This document shows positions 11,962 to 25,400 of a stretch of DNA of 64,000 bases, in pieces (position 1 is the stretch's first letter; the number at the start of each line of letters is the position of its first letter). The notes under the pieces were generated by a model. That model worked only from the letters and a program-made list of their open reading frames with translations, did not search any database and was not told where the DNA came from. Origin of the DNA: Loripinus fragilis (Eukaryota > Mollusca > Bivalvia > Lucinida > Lucinidae); NCBI GenBank assembly GCA_964019695.1, contig OZ026525.1:64946253-65010252 (forward strand). Reading direction: 5' to 3'. The translations under genes and the position numbers were made by a program.

Positions 11962-12345
11962 TCAAAGTCGTTTCTCTTTAAACAAAATAAATTTACAGCT
12001 AATACTTGTGTGGAACGTGAAGATTCTTACCAGACTGTGCAGATGTGCAAGTTGATTTAAGTCTTTGTTACGCGCGTAGGCAATTTGCTCTTTTATCACA
12101 TACTCATACTGATACTGGTATTTGGGCCACGTTAGGGGAAAACCCGCCTTTGGGGTTTCCGACCATGTCACGCTCAAATCAACCTCCTCAGCTACAGAGA
12201 CTAGATAGAGAATTGAAATTCCGCTAGTAGGAATTTGAAATATGATACTTTCCATTAAGTGAATACAGGCGCTGATCGGATTGCACAGATACGCACGCTG
12301 GTCTGCGTCTTTGTTTGCAAATCCCAAAGACAGGTTGTCTCACAT
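11962..12345 (-). repeat. Dispersed repeat family A, two overlapping copies
   Basis: The minus-strand translation shows FANKDADQRAYL..PISACI..., LVSVAEE..LSVTWSETPKAGF, and then a second start-like block NKDLNQLAHLHSLVRIF. The same peptide pattern appears at 19015-19250. It is a repeat-derived ORF, not a host protein. Confidence 0.7.
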
Positions 12346-12504
12346 CGAGTACCATTTAATGGTAAGCGCATTTATGGGAAAGGACGCAGGTAAACGTAAA
12401 ACAACAAACTCTAAAATTTCCATAAACTGTTAATCTTATATTTATTTTAAAACCATTAAAAAACTTATAAAAATACACATACAAACATATTCACATTATG
12501 GCAT

Positions 12505-12802
12505 CAGACATGCGCAGATCCAGAGGGAGTGGGTCCAGACTCCCTCCCTGAAACATCACAAAATATAGGCGTTCTTAGCAATACTGGTCTGGATCCCCTT
12601 AAAAATCACAAAGCTGCTAAGCCAGCATTCAATGTTGGGCCATCATTGGCACGCCAGTGTAATACATTTAAATGCCGTTTCCCTGACGGGCCCACGATGG
12701 TCCGCATATAGTGGTATTTGGATCCTCCATCACCTCATCAACTAAAAAATGCGTCAAAGTTGGAACCCTCTGACAAAACTTTTTGGATCCCCGCATGTCT
12801 GA
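12505..12802 (+). repeat. Dispersed repeat family D
   Basis: Second copy of the family seen at 7849-8130. This copy shows a short inverted end pair (CAGACATGCGCAGATCC and GGATCCCCGCATGTCTG), suggesting a non-autonomous DNA element. Confidence 0.75.
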
Positions 12803-13460
12803 CTATCGGTAAACAATTTAATTACATTTTCAGTCATATTAAAGTAATCTTTAATTATGAACTTTTACAATCACAAGTAATCGTAATGTAATCAATTACA
12901 TCGCAAATGAGCATGTAGTCATGATTACTTTACGATTATGTTAGCTTTTCAACATAAACAATAAATAAAAATAAATAATAAAAACTTGTTTGAACACCCA
13001 GGGTAAGCTATACAGCGATGGATACCAGCAAAAAGGACTCACAGTATGATGTTAAGAACAAACCAGGTTTTTCTTTTGTGTATTTTAGAAATGCTCTTTT
13101 CATTTACTGTTTTTATAATTTGGTTCAGCATGAACAACTATGTGCTTAACACAGTTATACGAGATAGTTTCATCGACTATCCTATAGAGCCAGTGCTAAA
13201 GAAACGTGTTATATCAAACGAAATTGTCACAGTTTTGAAAGCGCGTGAAAAGCACGCACTAGCTGACGTCAATTGTTACTGCAAAATGACGTCGGTCGTG
13301 GCGCTAGACGGTGTAACGTCGTTTTTTACGCTTAAAAGACGTTACATATGCATGTAAACGTATGTGACACAGTCCAACTATAGCCGGGATTTATTCAGTG
13401 CAATGATGGAAAGTTGAAAGAAGCTGAAGACTTCAAAAGTGTTTTAGTCGTTTATTGTGT
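12803..13460. other. No gene assigned; one unsupported 103-codon ORF
   Basis: The ORF at 13046-13357 starts with a hydrophobic stretch (VFLLCILEMLFSFTVFIIWF). It has no recognisable homologue, no splice context and no repeat-independent support, so I do not call it a gene. TAATC-rich sequence at 12835-12960 resembles that at 14200-14360. Confidence 0.35.
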
Positions 13461-13464
13461 GCTA

Positions 13465-13655
13465 GAATCGAAATAGGTCAGCTCTAGTGCGTGAATTGTT
13501 GAGTAATAATTCATTGTTTGGAGGTCAGTTGTACGAAGATAAATCACTTGCACTGCGCGCTGGTGATTTGATCTTCTTTATACAACTGACCTCCAAACAG
13601 TGAATTATTACTCAACAATTCACTGCTAAAGCTGATCTGTTTCTTAAATCTAGAA
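13465..13655. repeat. Fold-back element, about 75-bp arms
   Basis: GTGAATTGTTGAGTAATAAT followed by TTTGGAGGTCAGTTGTA on the left is repeated inverted on the right. The loop of about 30 bp (CACTTGCACTGCGCGCTGGTG) is centred near 13555. Confidence 0.85.
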
Positions 13656-13656
13656 C

Positions 13657-14873
13657 TACAGCTGAAGGTTTAAATCTTTACAATACTATTAGGAACACAT
13701 TTGCATAGTCTTTGGGAACTTTTTGTTTTAAATAACAGGATTCTAGGTGTTTCAGATTTATTATTGTAAACAAAAGTTGCATATTATTGCTACATTTCTT
13801 AAAGGACATTTTAATAATTATCTTCTCCAAAAGACACAGAAATCTCAAGTACGTGGAAATGTGTTATTTGTGATAAACAATGGTCAAATCATTCGGTTAG
13901 TTACTTATAACCCTCATAATGATCTTTAATGTAACTGAGCTTGCTTAGTTACGACAGCCCAGTATGGTTTACCAGGGATAAACTCGCAAATGCATGTAAG
14001 ACAAATGAGATGAACACACTTTTGTTATTGCTTATATTTAGAATAGAATAATATGAAATTTTGGAAAACTGTTGTGTTTCTTCGTCATTTCAGTGAGTCA
14101 ACACTAATGCTTACTTATATCTGCAGGCAGAAATGAAATATATAGTCAAGTTTTCCTTTCTTCAGGATAACACTCTAAAAATTAGCATTAAAATAAAATA
14201 CAGCATTCATTCTTCAAAAGTAATCATTAAGTAATCATGATAACTTTGCAATGAAATCGTAATCAATTACATTTAAAATGTAAAAGTAATCAGCAATCAT
14301 AAAATTCCAAAATATTAAATTTTATTGTAATTGTAATCAATATAATTTCCATGTAATTGACCCTAAGTCTGTAAGATATGGGCCTAATCGTGATACAACC
14401 TTATTTTAATGCATTCGAACAACCAAGGTGCAGACTAGCCTGTACATTATTCTTTATGTTCTCATGTATTTCAACCAGTTCAATAAGCCAACTAGCAAAA
14501 TTACAGAGGAGACATTTTTGCATCAGGAAAGTCTCAAGATTTTTCTTAATTCTCTGTGAAAACATTTTTCATAAGTAGAGTCTCAGTATCCACAACATTC
14601 TAAGAACTCAACATGTCTAGGGTTTAGCAGCTGTTGCAGTTTCTGTGCTCTATAGTCCCTCTCTGTAACTTTTTATGGCCTTGGTATCTGGTCACCTGTA
14701 AATAAGTGTAAAAGTGAGCGCTTATACCTTTAAGACGAAGGCCTGTTTTATATTCTGACAAGAGCAGTACACCTATGTCATAATTAAAAATTATTCTGGT
14801 AGAATTATGTAAATCTTGACATTTGGTACTTACTTATATCCATTACCTCATTAGGTTAAATGTACGTAGTAAG
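13657..14873. other. Intergenic, no gene seen
   Basis: AT-rich. Contains TAATCA/ATTACA-rich sequence at 14200-14360. No exon or domain was recognised. Confidence 0.4.
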
Positions 14874-15051
14874 TACAGCTGCGTTCCAAATTGTTTATAG
14901 ATAGCGATTTTTGTCATAATTATTTACATACCCTATACTTGTTTGAGAGTTTGTAATAAACTTATGCTTTGTTTGAGATATGATTTATTTCTGCTCCTGT
15001 ATGCACGGTATATCTAATTATAGTGAGTAAAAATATGGCTTTTTTTTGCAG

Positions 15052-15185
15052 ATGTTTTGTATCAAGTTTTAACTTCTAAAAAAGTTGATCATATTTTAGC
15101 AAATCAAAGTTGCTTATCAAAACTCTATTTCGAATTAGGAGATAATAAGGAGAGCAGCAAAGAAAACTGTGGTGGGAATCTATAA
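15052..15185 (+). pseudogene. Inverted copy of Z-alpha/RHIM gene terminal exon
   Basis: A poly-T tract and GCAG acceptor end at 15051. The phase-matched frame then reads VLYQVLTSKKVDHILANQ and runs 43 codons to TAA at 15183-15185 (ending SSKENCGGNL). The active copy on the other arm (16352-16446) has one extra A after its ILS-coding segment and stops earlier. This copy points away from the gene and has no upstream exons on its strand, so it is probably an orphan duplicate. Confidence 0.7.
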
Positions 15186-16351
15186 AGTCATGTATACGGT
15201 CCATTGTGAAAATACTTTGAGAATTGAAACTATCGAGTGTATCAACGATGGATCACTTGATTGACTTTGGTGTATGTGCACTAGTAGGATGCACAAATTA
15301 TATAATTTTACATAATAACTTTTAAAAGGTATTTTAAGTGCATTTTGGGTGTTCAAATTTGATGCTACATAGTAAGAGCACAGTTATTAGGAGAAAGACC
15401 AAAAGAAAATTACAGTCCTGCCGAACAGTTAAATAGCCAAGAGGGTTTGAAATTGAATTAAAATGGGAAAATGTCATCTTTTCAGATGAATCCATACTCT
15501 AAGCCTATTTCTTTTGCAAACCTATTCCCATCTGGCGTCTGACAAATGTATCCACATTACATTGATGGATGGGTAAAAAAACACTGGAGTCGTATTAAGG
15601 GGACTATCTCGTAACTTTTAAAGGAGTTATTCAACTTAAGCTTGTTAATGAAACAATCACCAGTAAGGCATATCAGGATAATATCAAAAGTGATATTAAA
15701 CTCCAATATGAATCACGCGTGAATATTTTAAAGAGATATTGCAAGGTGCGTTATCGTGTTGAATGCTTGGGGTATAGTGCGTTCATATTGAAGTTTTATA
15801 TCGCTTTTAATATTATCCTGATATGCCTTACTGGTGATTGTTTCATTAACAAGCCTAAGTTGAATAACTCCTTTAAAAGTTACAAGATAGTCCCCTCAAT
15901 ACGACTCCAGTAGTTTTTTTACCCATCCATCAATGTAAAGTGGATAAATTTGTCAGACGCCAGATGGGAATAGGTTTGCAAAAGAAATAGGCTTAGAGTA
16001 TTGATTCATCTGAAAAGATGACATTTTCCCAATTTTAATTCAATTTCAAACCCTCTTGGCTATTTAACTGTTCGGCAGGACTGTACTTTCCTTTTGGTCT
16101 TTCTCCTAATAATTGGGCTCTTACTATGTAGCATCAAATTTGAACACCCAAAATGCACTTAAAATATCTTTTTAAAAGTTATTATGTAAAATTATATAAT
16201 TTGTGCAACCTACTAGTGCACATACACCAAAGTCAATCAAGTGATCCATTGTTGATACACTCGATAGCTTGAATTCTTAAAGTATTTTCACAATGGACCG
16301 TATACATGATTTTATAGATTCCCGCCACAGTTTTCTTTGCTGCTCCCCTTT

Positions 16352-16446
16352 TTATCTCCTAATTCGAAATAGAGTTTTGATAAGGAACTTTGATTTGCTT
16401 AAAATATAATCAACTTTTTTAGATGTTAAAACTTGATACAAAACAT
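16352..16446 (-). CDS. Z-alpha/RHIM gene, exon 9: terminal exon
   Basis: Residues 298-328, VLYQVLTSKKVDYILS then KSKFLIKTLFRIRR and TAA at 16354-16352. The acceptor GTTTTTGCAG|AT is phase-compatible with the RHIM exon. Without one A near 16404 the frame would continue to 16312 with a tail like the opposite-arm copy (ending SSKENCGGNL). The link to exon 8 is inference. Confidence 0.55.
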
Positions 16447-19400
16447 CTGCAAAAACAAGCAATAATTTTTACTCACTATAATTAAATATGTCGTGCATGC
16501 AGGAGCAGAAATAAATCATATCTCAAACAAAGCATAAGTTTATTACGAACTCTCAAACAAGTATAGGGTATGTAAATAATTATGACAAAAATCGCTATCT
16601 ATAAAAATTTTGGAACGCAGCTGTATAATTACTTTGGCTACAATAGTAGTGGAAAAAAACTTCTTAAAAAGTTTCCAATCAAAAAACATTTGGAAAACAA
16701 TTTAACCTTGCAATAAAATTGCTCAAACCCAAGCTGGGATCATTCCAACAAACTTAAAAGATTCCATTCTTCCAATGCTCCATACACAGTCTAATGTCAT
16801 TAGAGCGTTGGATATTTTTGAGATTGTGCAAGCAGTTTTGGAGAAGAAGATCTGATAAAGTGGCTGACAGGCAGCCGATGCCTATACGATCAGCTCGTGT
16901 TTTGTGTGCCTGATGGTTTGGGTGAACTAAAATTGGTGTATTTCACAAATGATTTAAGCGTCGATGCATACTCAATGGATAAGAAAGTTATGGAATGCAC
17001 AAGGTTTCCCTTTTAAAGTTTTTAAAAAGCAGATAACTCAAACTAGAAGCAAAGCAAGAGCCATCATTGTCGCACACACTGTCTTGTCATGATATACAAC
17101 TCTGTCATATATATCAAAATATCACAAATGATACAAAGTTATGAAATGCACAAGCTGTTGCCTTACAACAGATGGATGCAGATCTCTTCATAAGAGTTGG
17201 TAGTTAAACATTATTTTTTATCTCAATAGATACATGTATGGCATCATGACCTGATATAAATACTACCAAACTCTATGAGTTCTTGAACTCAGCACACGCT
17301 GTTGACTTGATATTTTACCAAGCCAAATACTATCAAAATATCGCAATAGGTATAAAAGTTAGGAAGTCTACGAATGGATAAAGGACACCAGGCTAACTTT
17401 TGTTGGTATGGAGATATAAAAGATGACAGTTAGAAAAGAATATGTATTTTTACCTGGAGTGTTCAGAACGACATTACTCCCATCTCCTATTTGGACAGAT
17501 TGATGGTGGACGTGGTTTTCAACTTTTATATGGTAACAGTTTCCTGAAGGTGTGCAGCCATATTCACACCCAGTACTGTTTCCTGCAAACAAAGGTACAT
17601 GCAGCAAAAATAGAATATGAGTATGATCAAGAAATACCACAATCACAAACCGCAGACAAACCTATGACACCGCGAGGAAGAGCCACACGACCATCACAAG
17701 ACATCAGGAAGACAAACTAAGCATAGCAACAAGCTCTCTCTTCCCCACCAAGATGATTACAAAACTAGAATGGACATTAAGTAACGTACAACAAAACATA
17801 GAACAATTACAGACTCCCACACTGGGAGTAACGATAAACAAAAGTCAACAACAACAGAACAACTGCCTTAGAACAGACAGCATCCTAAGCCACGGGGGGG
17901 GGGGGGGGCTTAAATGCATTTTACTGGTACCAAATCTTCGCCCTAGATTCTGCTATTGTTGAAGTACAAGAAAGTTTCAGCTCGCATGAAAGCCTTCTAA
18001 CTAATGCAATGTATCATCATGGAGAAACACTCTAATCAAATTAACACACACCATGATGAAACAAAGAAAATGGCTCACGACTCACAGATAGTCAGAGCTA
18101 AAGGAAACTTCAAGTTGAGCCAGGGAAGGTCCAGCTAAACCTGTCTAAAACGGCCACTCAAAATAGACAAAACAATAATCTTAATGACAAGTGCTAGCTT
18201 AATGAAGGTCGAAAGTATTGCAGAATGTTCCTAATTGAAGCGTTCTGCAATACTTTTGGCCTGCATTAAGCAATAATTAGTCTTGAAAGCCAAATTTGGT
18301 ACTTTAAGAGTTGCCTTTTTATTCCGGTTTTACTGTATATAACGATTCAACACATTTGTTGTACTCCAAGGTCAATATTATCAAAATAACTTATACTTTC
18401 ATTCATACCTGTGAAAATGGTTGCTAACAGGTTAAACTGTTTTTTGATTTAATACATTTGGTAATAAAGGAGCGCTTTTGCATAATGTCTTTCTTAATTT
18501 CTAGTACAAAAATAACCTGAAATGAATTCTCTGCAAACAGAATCAAACTACTATCATGGGGCTAGATATATAGAGAATCTTACATGAATGCTCACTGGTG
18601 GTTTATTGATTTTAATACATGGCGTTATATCACTCCCAGATGAGACACCATATGATAAAAACAAAACAAAAAATCGGTTTAAATTTTGAATATTTTCCCT
18701 ATCTATCAGTTTCAACATATTTTTTGTGTGTCCGAAAGAACCATCTCAATAAGGCAGGTCGTTTGAGTGTGCACACTATATGTTTTGGCTGAGAAATATG
18801 AAAAACAATTTTTTGCACTTTTAACTAGAGGGCTTACAAAGTTTGAAACCAGCAGTCAGATTGTGTGAGTTCATGAGAAAATTAAAGTATCTAACATTGC
18901 TAACTATTATTGAATACTGTATACAACGAGTAATTCCATAGCTTTTTATCGCATTGACTTTGATGAATTCAATAATACAGGAGCACAAATGTTAGATTCA
19001 TTGTTATAACCACCATTACATGGGCTTGGTTGCGAGAAAACCTGTCTTCAGGGTTTCCAACAAAGGGAGTTTCAAACCAGTCTCTTTAGCAACAGAGACT
19101 AGATAGAAAATTGAAATTACACCTGCAGCAAGTCTAGATGTGATACTTTCCAAAAAGCGAATTATAAAGGCGCTGATCAGACTGCGCTGATGCGCAGGCT
19201 GGTCTGCGCCTTTGTTGTTCGCAAACCACCTAAGAGAGGCTGTCTCAGGTAGTGGCCTAAATAACGTTGCAAAATTTGTATAAACCACTAGCGAATTATT
19301 AATTTTAATACATGGCTTTTTTATCACTTGAAGATGTGACATCAAATGATAAAACACCACATAGTATAAAATGCGGTTTTAGCAGTATTCTGTTTTTGTA

Positions 19401-22400
19401 TGAACACAGTAACCCCCCACCCAATAGAATCAGAATACGAAAACATATACCAACAACATTAGTTGAAATGTGATAATACATTAATATGTTGATAAATCAT
19501 GATAGTGGTAGTTTTGATATGCAATCATATTTATTTTGGTAACCAGATATCTTATCTGTGTAATTTGTAGATATTTTCTAATCAAAGCATTATGCTAAGG
19601 CAATACACTGTGATTTAAACAGCATCGATATTAATTTGAATATAAAGAGCACGTTAACATCTGCCTCTGTTCATTTTAGGATACCTCAGCATTGTCTTAC
19701 TTTATTTCAGATTGTTGTTTAACAATGGCCTTTCTTTCTTTTTTTTTGCAAAATCAAATATGCTCCACAAAAATATCACTGATTTCAGCCACATGGCTTA
19801 TTTCCCAGGGATGGTTTACACTTTATAGGTCTCTTCATTGACCACAAGTCAACACTTAACGTCTCACATACCAGATATGGCATTTTCCTTTTGTTTCTTT
19901 GATGGTTTTCTATCTGTCAGTGCTGCAGCATAGCCAACTAACTCCCTGTCTGTAATAAAATAATAATAAGATAACACGAATGGTAGATTTTTTTTATACA
20001 TTTGTGCCAGCACGCTACTTTATGTCCATTCTAGTTTTGCAATCATCTTGATGGGGAAGAGAGAGCTGCTTGCTTTGCTAAGTTTGTCTTCCTGGTGTCT
20101 CGTGATTGTTGTGTGGCTCTTCTTCGCGGTGCCATGGGTATGTCTGCAGTTTGTGATTTCGGTATTTCCTGATCATTCTCACTTAGTAATTTTGGCGTTC
20201 TTATTGTGTATCTTGAAAACTTTCCGACATATTACTGTACTAATTCTGTCATTATCCACACAATTGCACTGGCTTTGTATTTTGAACATTGCATTTAGAT
20301 GTAAACATTCAAAATAATTTTGAAATACCATGGAACGTTCAAAGTAAATTTTTCCTGATTATGCATGTCCTACATTTACAAGTATGAAAGGTGCCATTTG
20401 TTCCAAACATTTTCTTTAAAAATGATATATGAATTTTATAAGAAAAAATGTCATATCATGGAATTCAGAATGCTAGTTCTTTTATTTATTGTATGCATAT
20501 CTTGTTAAAGCAGTAACTGTTAAAAGAATTGATAAACATCAGAAGGGAATTATTGTTTCATGGTTGGTCACTAATCAAAGTAGATACATTACCACTGACT
20601 TCTTGTTGGAAAGTCCACTTGTTTTCTGTCTGACACAATTTTCCTTTATCCTTCAGATAATAGAGGTATCTATTAACATCACTTCGTGATGTTCCGATTC
20701 TACACAGCTTTGCTATATCAGCAGCTTTGGCTGGTGAAGATATATTTTTCATCTTTTCCATTATTATCTTTAGTTTATCTGAAAAAAAAACAACAACACA
20801 AAGTATTATTGTCTCAGCAGACTGTGCCACATGGACATGCTGATGTTACATGTACTTACAGTCTGTAGCCAGTACGACTGGTAATCTCACTTCTGCATAA
20901 TGCTGGTTCAACTATGGGTTTTATTTATCCCTGACTGACTGTGAGTTTAAGTCTATTTTCTTTGTTTCATAAGTATATGTTAATTTGATTTGATTATTTC
21001 TTTGTGATGATGCATTGCATAAGTAAGGAAACCTCCATGCAGTCTCAACATTTTGTTGTTATTACAACTGCTGAATCTAGCTTGAAGATGTGGTCAGTAA
21101 ATATAGAGTATTTGCTATCCAATCCGTTAAGTGAAGGTGAAGTTAAAGCCAAAAACCTAGACATTTAGCCTCACTTGACAGTGTCATATGTAGGGTTCAG
21201 GAATACATATTTACGATTAAAGCCACGACAACATATGCACTGTTTGTGGGAACCAACATCACTGCCATCCAATAACTGACGTTTACTAACGTTTGCGTGA
21301 CATTGAACTCGTATCGCCATGGGGTTTAGTGTGAAAAGCTGGCGTTTCGTCCATTCTGAAACTCTGTTATGTCTGATTTAATTCAAACTGTCTGGAAAAT
21401 CAGCCATGTAAGGTGAAATTTGAACATTGTTACTTGACTGATAAAATAAAATGTAAATATAAGTAATAAATAATTTTTTCAGTCTGTTCAAACTAATTTA
21501 TTTCTTAAGCATCTGATCAGCACCTTTGTCAAGTACTGTCATGTAAAGTATAAAAACATAAATGCTTCTTTTAGGTTTGGTCTCTGAAGATGAGCAGCTA
21601 AGTGTGAGCTTTTTCTGATTGCAAAGATAGGTGTACTCAAGATAGGGTTAAAATAATAATTGTACATATGGAGACATACCCAAATTGTCCTGCACTTGGA
21701 GATTATTACAATCATAGGCGACGGGGCTTAATGAACTGGAAGTCTCTGCAAAGATAAATGAAATATGTCCAATTAATGACTGGTTTAAACATAGCTGCTC
21801 TTACTTAGTCCTTGATTTAATCACTTTAAGAAAACAGTGCAGATCCTGATCCACGCTGTTTTACATGTAACCTTTAATGCTTTGAAATTATTGGAAAAAA
21901 AGGAAAAGGGTGTGGCCTTAAAAATCGGCAGAACTACCGCAAAACTGTGTCATCATAATATTGTTCTCACTACACACCTGGGATATCTGTATGTTTCCAT
22001 GTGCGTTGTATCAGTAATGTCAGCTGCTTTACATTAAACAATCACATAAATAACAAATAACATTTTTTATATAAAAAAAACATTGAAAAAATCATATTCA
22101 ATTCTTGTTAAAAATTAAGTACAGAAGTACATACATATTATTACTCTATGCTGATTGTGTTGACTGCAATACACTGGACATATCAGAACAACCAAACTGC
22201 TCTTAACGTTTTCATCACATTTCTCATTATTTATGCTGATTAATTTTGCAAATTTATTCATCTCATGCAGATCTATTTTGCAATTTTTTTTTTTCAAAAT
22301 ATATTTCATGTGTAGTATTATGGTGTCAAACAATTAATGTTCAAGCCAACTGTTTTATAAATGTTTTCCTACTAGCGGTACAAGAGTTTCACCTGATAAT

Positions 22401-25400
22401 ACATTTTGGTTTAAAGTATTTTATCAATCTAAAGCTTAATTTATTAAACATCAAATTTGGCCAGAGAGATGGTAGAGATGGTGTTGACAATGTGACAATA
22501 TGAGGTTGTTTAAACGAAGAAAAACCTGGAGTACACCAGAAGATCTACAGTAACATAAATAGAGGATCTTACATGAGTGCTCATGTTTTATTTAATTTAT
22601 AAAACGAGTTGGGAAAAAGAGATAAAATGCGAGGCTTGCCGAGCATTTCATCTCATTTTCGCAACGATTTTAATAAATTCAACAATACAAGAGCACGAAT
22701 GTTAGATTCTATTTATCATATGACACTAAGATTATTTGAAATCTCATTTCTGCCGTTAAAACGTTATAATTTTGTCATTATGTACGCAACGTTGTTATGG
22801 ACGTCATAACGTTTCCCGAAAATTGATAAACCACTAGTGGTTTACAGATTTTATTGCATGGCGTTATTTCACTCCCAGACGCGACGTCATATGATAAAAC
22901 GTATAAGACGTAAGTAAACAATTCATTATCCTCGTTGTAGTTGTTTGGGATGGACGTCCCTTAAAGCATGTTTTAGTCAAAGCACTCTCTGCTGCAGCTT
23001 TTAGAAAGATGGCCATGTCATTTTGTTCGTTGGCAGAATTAAATTTGTTTCACTCAAATCAAATTTGGTTGAGGGTTGATGTTCGGGCCTTATAGTCTAT
23101 CTCATTCTTCTTTTCTCCATCCCTCTCTCTGGGAGGAGACCTGACACGAATGAAATATTGCTGACTAAGACTTCAAACCTATACTCAATCAATCATACTG
23201 ATCAGTTTTCATATAACATTCCCTGTTCCTGGGCAGCCTATACTTATTAAGCCATTTTCAAGTAATTAGTGTATGTATGACAACTTCCCTTCATGAATCA
23301 GCAGTAGGGAGAGAATAACCTCTATAAATATTATTAGGGGGCCTTGGTATAAACTAGAAACCCTCTAATGCTGTCAATACAAAGTAAGAAAGACAGCGAA
23401 GATCAGGAAACGATACAATCAAGTACCACACCTGACTCAGGATACCACATGGGAAAGTAGCAAAAATATAATAAACACCACCAACAAGAGCCAAGAGGTC
23501 AGCCATTTCCCAGCAGGTCAGATTAATAGCCCAGTGCTACGGGGAATGACATCATGATTCTTGAAATGGAGAGGATAATCCAATGATGAATTCTACCAAG
23601 TATTAGCTTTTCAAAAAAGCTTGCCATCTTTCAGCACTTAACTGAAGTAGGTTGTTTTACTGACTGAAAGTACAGAAGCCGTTTGAAAGCTGTTTCAATT
23701 GAAATTGATGATCTATTAAATGACACACCACCTCATCACCAACTACGCATGCGGAGATGGCGATGAGCTGACTAGGTCATTTTAGTGTTGTGACACCATA
23801 ATACAATACATACAGGTAATTTTCACAGAAAGGGCTATCTCATACTACATCACTTAGCTGGTGCTACAATACAGGTTGCAAACCTAGTCAATTATAATTG
23901 CTATCCTTCAAGAGGATGGCAAATATATGTTAGTTCTTACTTTTCACTAGAGGCTGCAAGTTGGACACAATGGCAGTGTTTGAGGAACCTGGATTATGGC
24001 TTGGTGAAGGTGTGAGCTCTCCTCCTGAAACTAAATAAAATAATAAATAAGATACCTTTATTCATAATATTATAACAATACTACAATGACAGGAGAAACA
24101 CAACAAAGTGGTTGTGCATTATGAGGCATCAGCTCTGTCTGATCAGTGTCCCCGAGTGCATAACAAAGACTCTGGTCATACTTGGCAGAAGCCCCGGTTG
24201 ATCTTAGTCTTCACTCAGTGCACACACTATTTGCTGGTTTTGTCATGTCAAGGCTCATATTAAGAAGTCGGCCCAAGTCAACTCGGCCCAAATATTTATG
24301 ACTTATTGCTGAGTAAATTAGTTTCAGTAGAAGTATGACAGCTTGCTCAGTAGTAACAAGTACTTAGCACTAAGATAAAGCGTCCAAATGCGTAACATAA
24401 CGCCTCCAGCTATAAGCTTGAACCTCTGTATGTTTTAATCGCAAAAAGTTACTCCCCAACTTGTACACTGCCCCCCCCCTCCTATAATATATAGGGTAAC
24501 CTAATCATATATTGGACACATCTTCCAATTCTTTCTGTATTTCTGAGCATAAGCAATTGCAAGCCGTAGCACATTTGAATATTAAGGTACCCACCCTGAA
24601 TAATAACTTCGACGCACAACTAATTAAGGCAGCAAGCAGATGAAGGCTCAAGCAAAACAGTATCATGGGTGAAAGTTCAAGATTACAAAAATCCTGAACT
24701 TTCAACATTCAAATCTTAACACTTGCTGTATGCCTGCAAAGTCTTAACAATTTCAAGTTTAAATGGTCAGTTGCCCAAAGATGAACTGAAATTATATGAA
24801 AGAAGATATTAAAATCTGCAAAAATTCTGTGGAAAGTCAGCCCCAAAATCCTGAATTCAGGAATAATCCTGAAAACTTACACCCATGCAGTATCGTAGAA
24901 TATCCCAAGTTCGTGGATATCCCAAGTTCGTGACGTCATTATTCATGCGCTGTATTTGCGTGTCTTTGCTGCTGTAATCATTCTAAAATTAAAAAAACTG
25001 TTTGCAACTGTCAACTCACTTCACTGAATAGCATCGGCTCGAAAATGCCTTTCAAACAGGTATAGTATATGCAATCATGATGCAAAGTTCACAAACTATT
25101 GATTTATTCTTATTCCCAATTTTGTGTAGTCTCTAAACGGCAAAAATAGATAAAAATAAACATTGCCCTTACTGCAAACGTGTCTGCAATTTGTTTACAG
25201 TATGGCGGTCAAGGTCATGTGTTTTCCGGGAATAGTAAGGCCAAAGACATTTTAATTATTGGGTTGTTGTAACTTGGAGGTGCTTATCAATGCATACCAG
25301 AATTAGCAAGAAGGTTAAAATATGGCTGATCTCCTAGATCGCTATAAAACATGACTAAAGAATTAAGCATTATATTGTACTTGCCAAAATCTTGAGTAAT

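Larger units (their letters stand above)
14874..16625. repeat. Long inverted repeat, about 840-bp arms, 69-bp spacer
   Basis: The left arm (14874-15712) and right arm (15782-16625) are reverse complements of each other at roughly 93-96 percent identity by eye. They differ by scattered substitutions and 1-2 base indels. The spacer is 15713-15781. The right arm contains the last 178 bases of intron 8, the terminal coding exon and the 3' flank of the minus-strand Z-alpha/RHIM gene. The left arm is therefore an inverted duplicate of that gene's 3' end. No transposase or clear target-site duplication is visible, so it looks like an inverted segmental duplication rather than a classical transposon. 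Confidence 0.93.
17583..19871. other. Intron 7 of Z-alpha/RHIM gene, repeat-filled
   Basis: Holds repeat family B (17605-18140), an 11-12 base G run (about 17895), hairpin family F (18140-18345), repeat family I (18570-18995) with a hairpin family H remnant (18713-18800), repeat family A (19015-19250) and a family I fragment (19280-19370). Confidence 0.6.

Noticed and set aside
13046..13357. 103-codon ORF with a hydrophobic N-terminus
   Set aside because: No motif, no splice context and no homologue recognised. ORFs of this length are expected by chance in 64 kb.
17368..17453. Read-through of the RHIM exon as the definite gene end
   Set aside because: A good donor (CCAG|GTAAAA) and a phase-matched downstream terminal exon at 16446 are more likely. 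Kept only as an alternative isoform.
19016..19360. 114-codon ORF with KGADQPAH peptide as a gene
   Set aside because: The peptide recurs at 1575-1691 and 11962-12345. It is a transposable repeat product.
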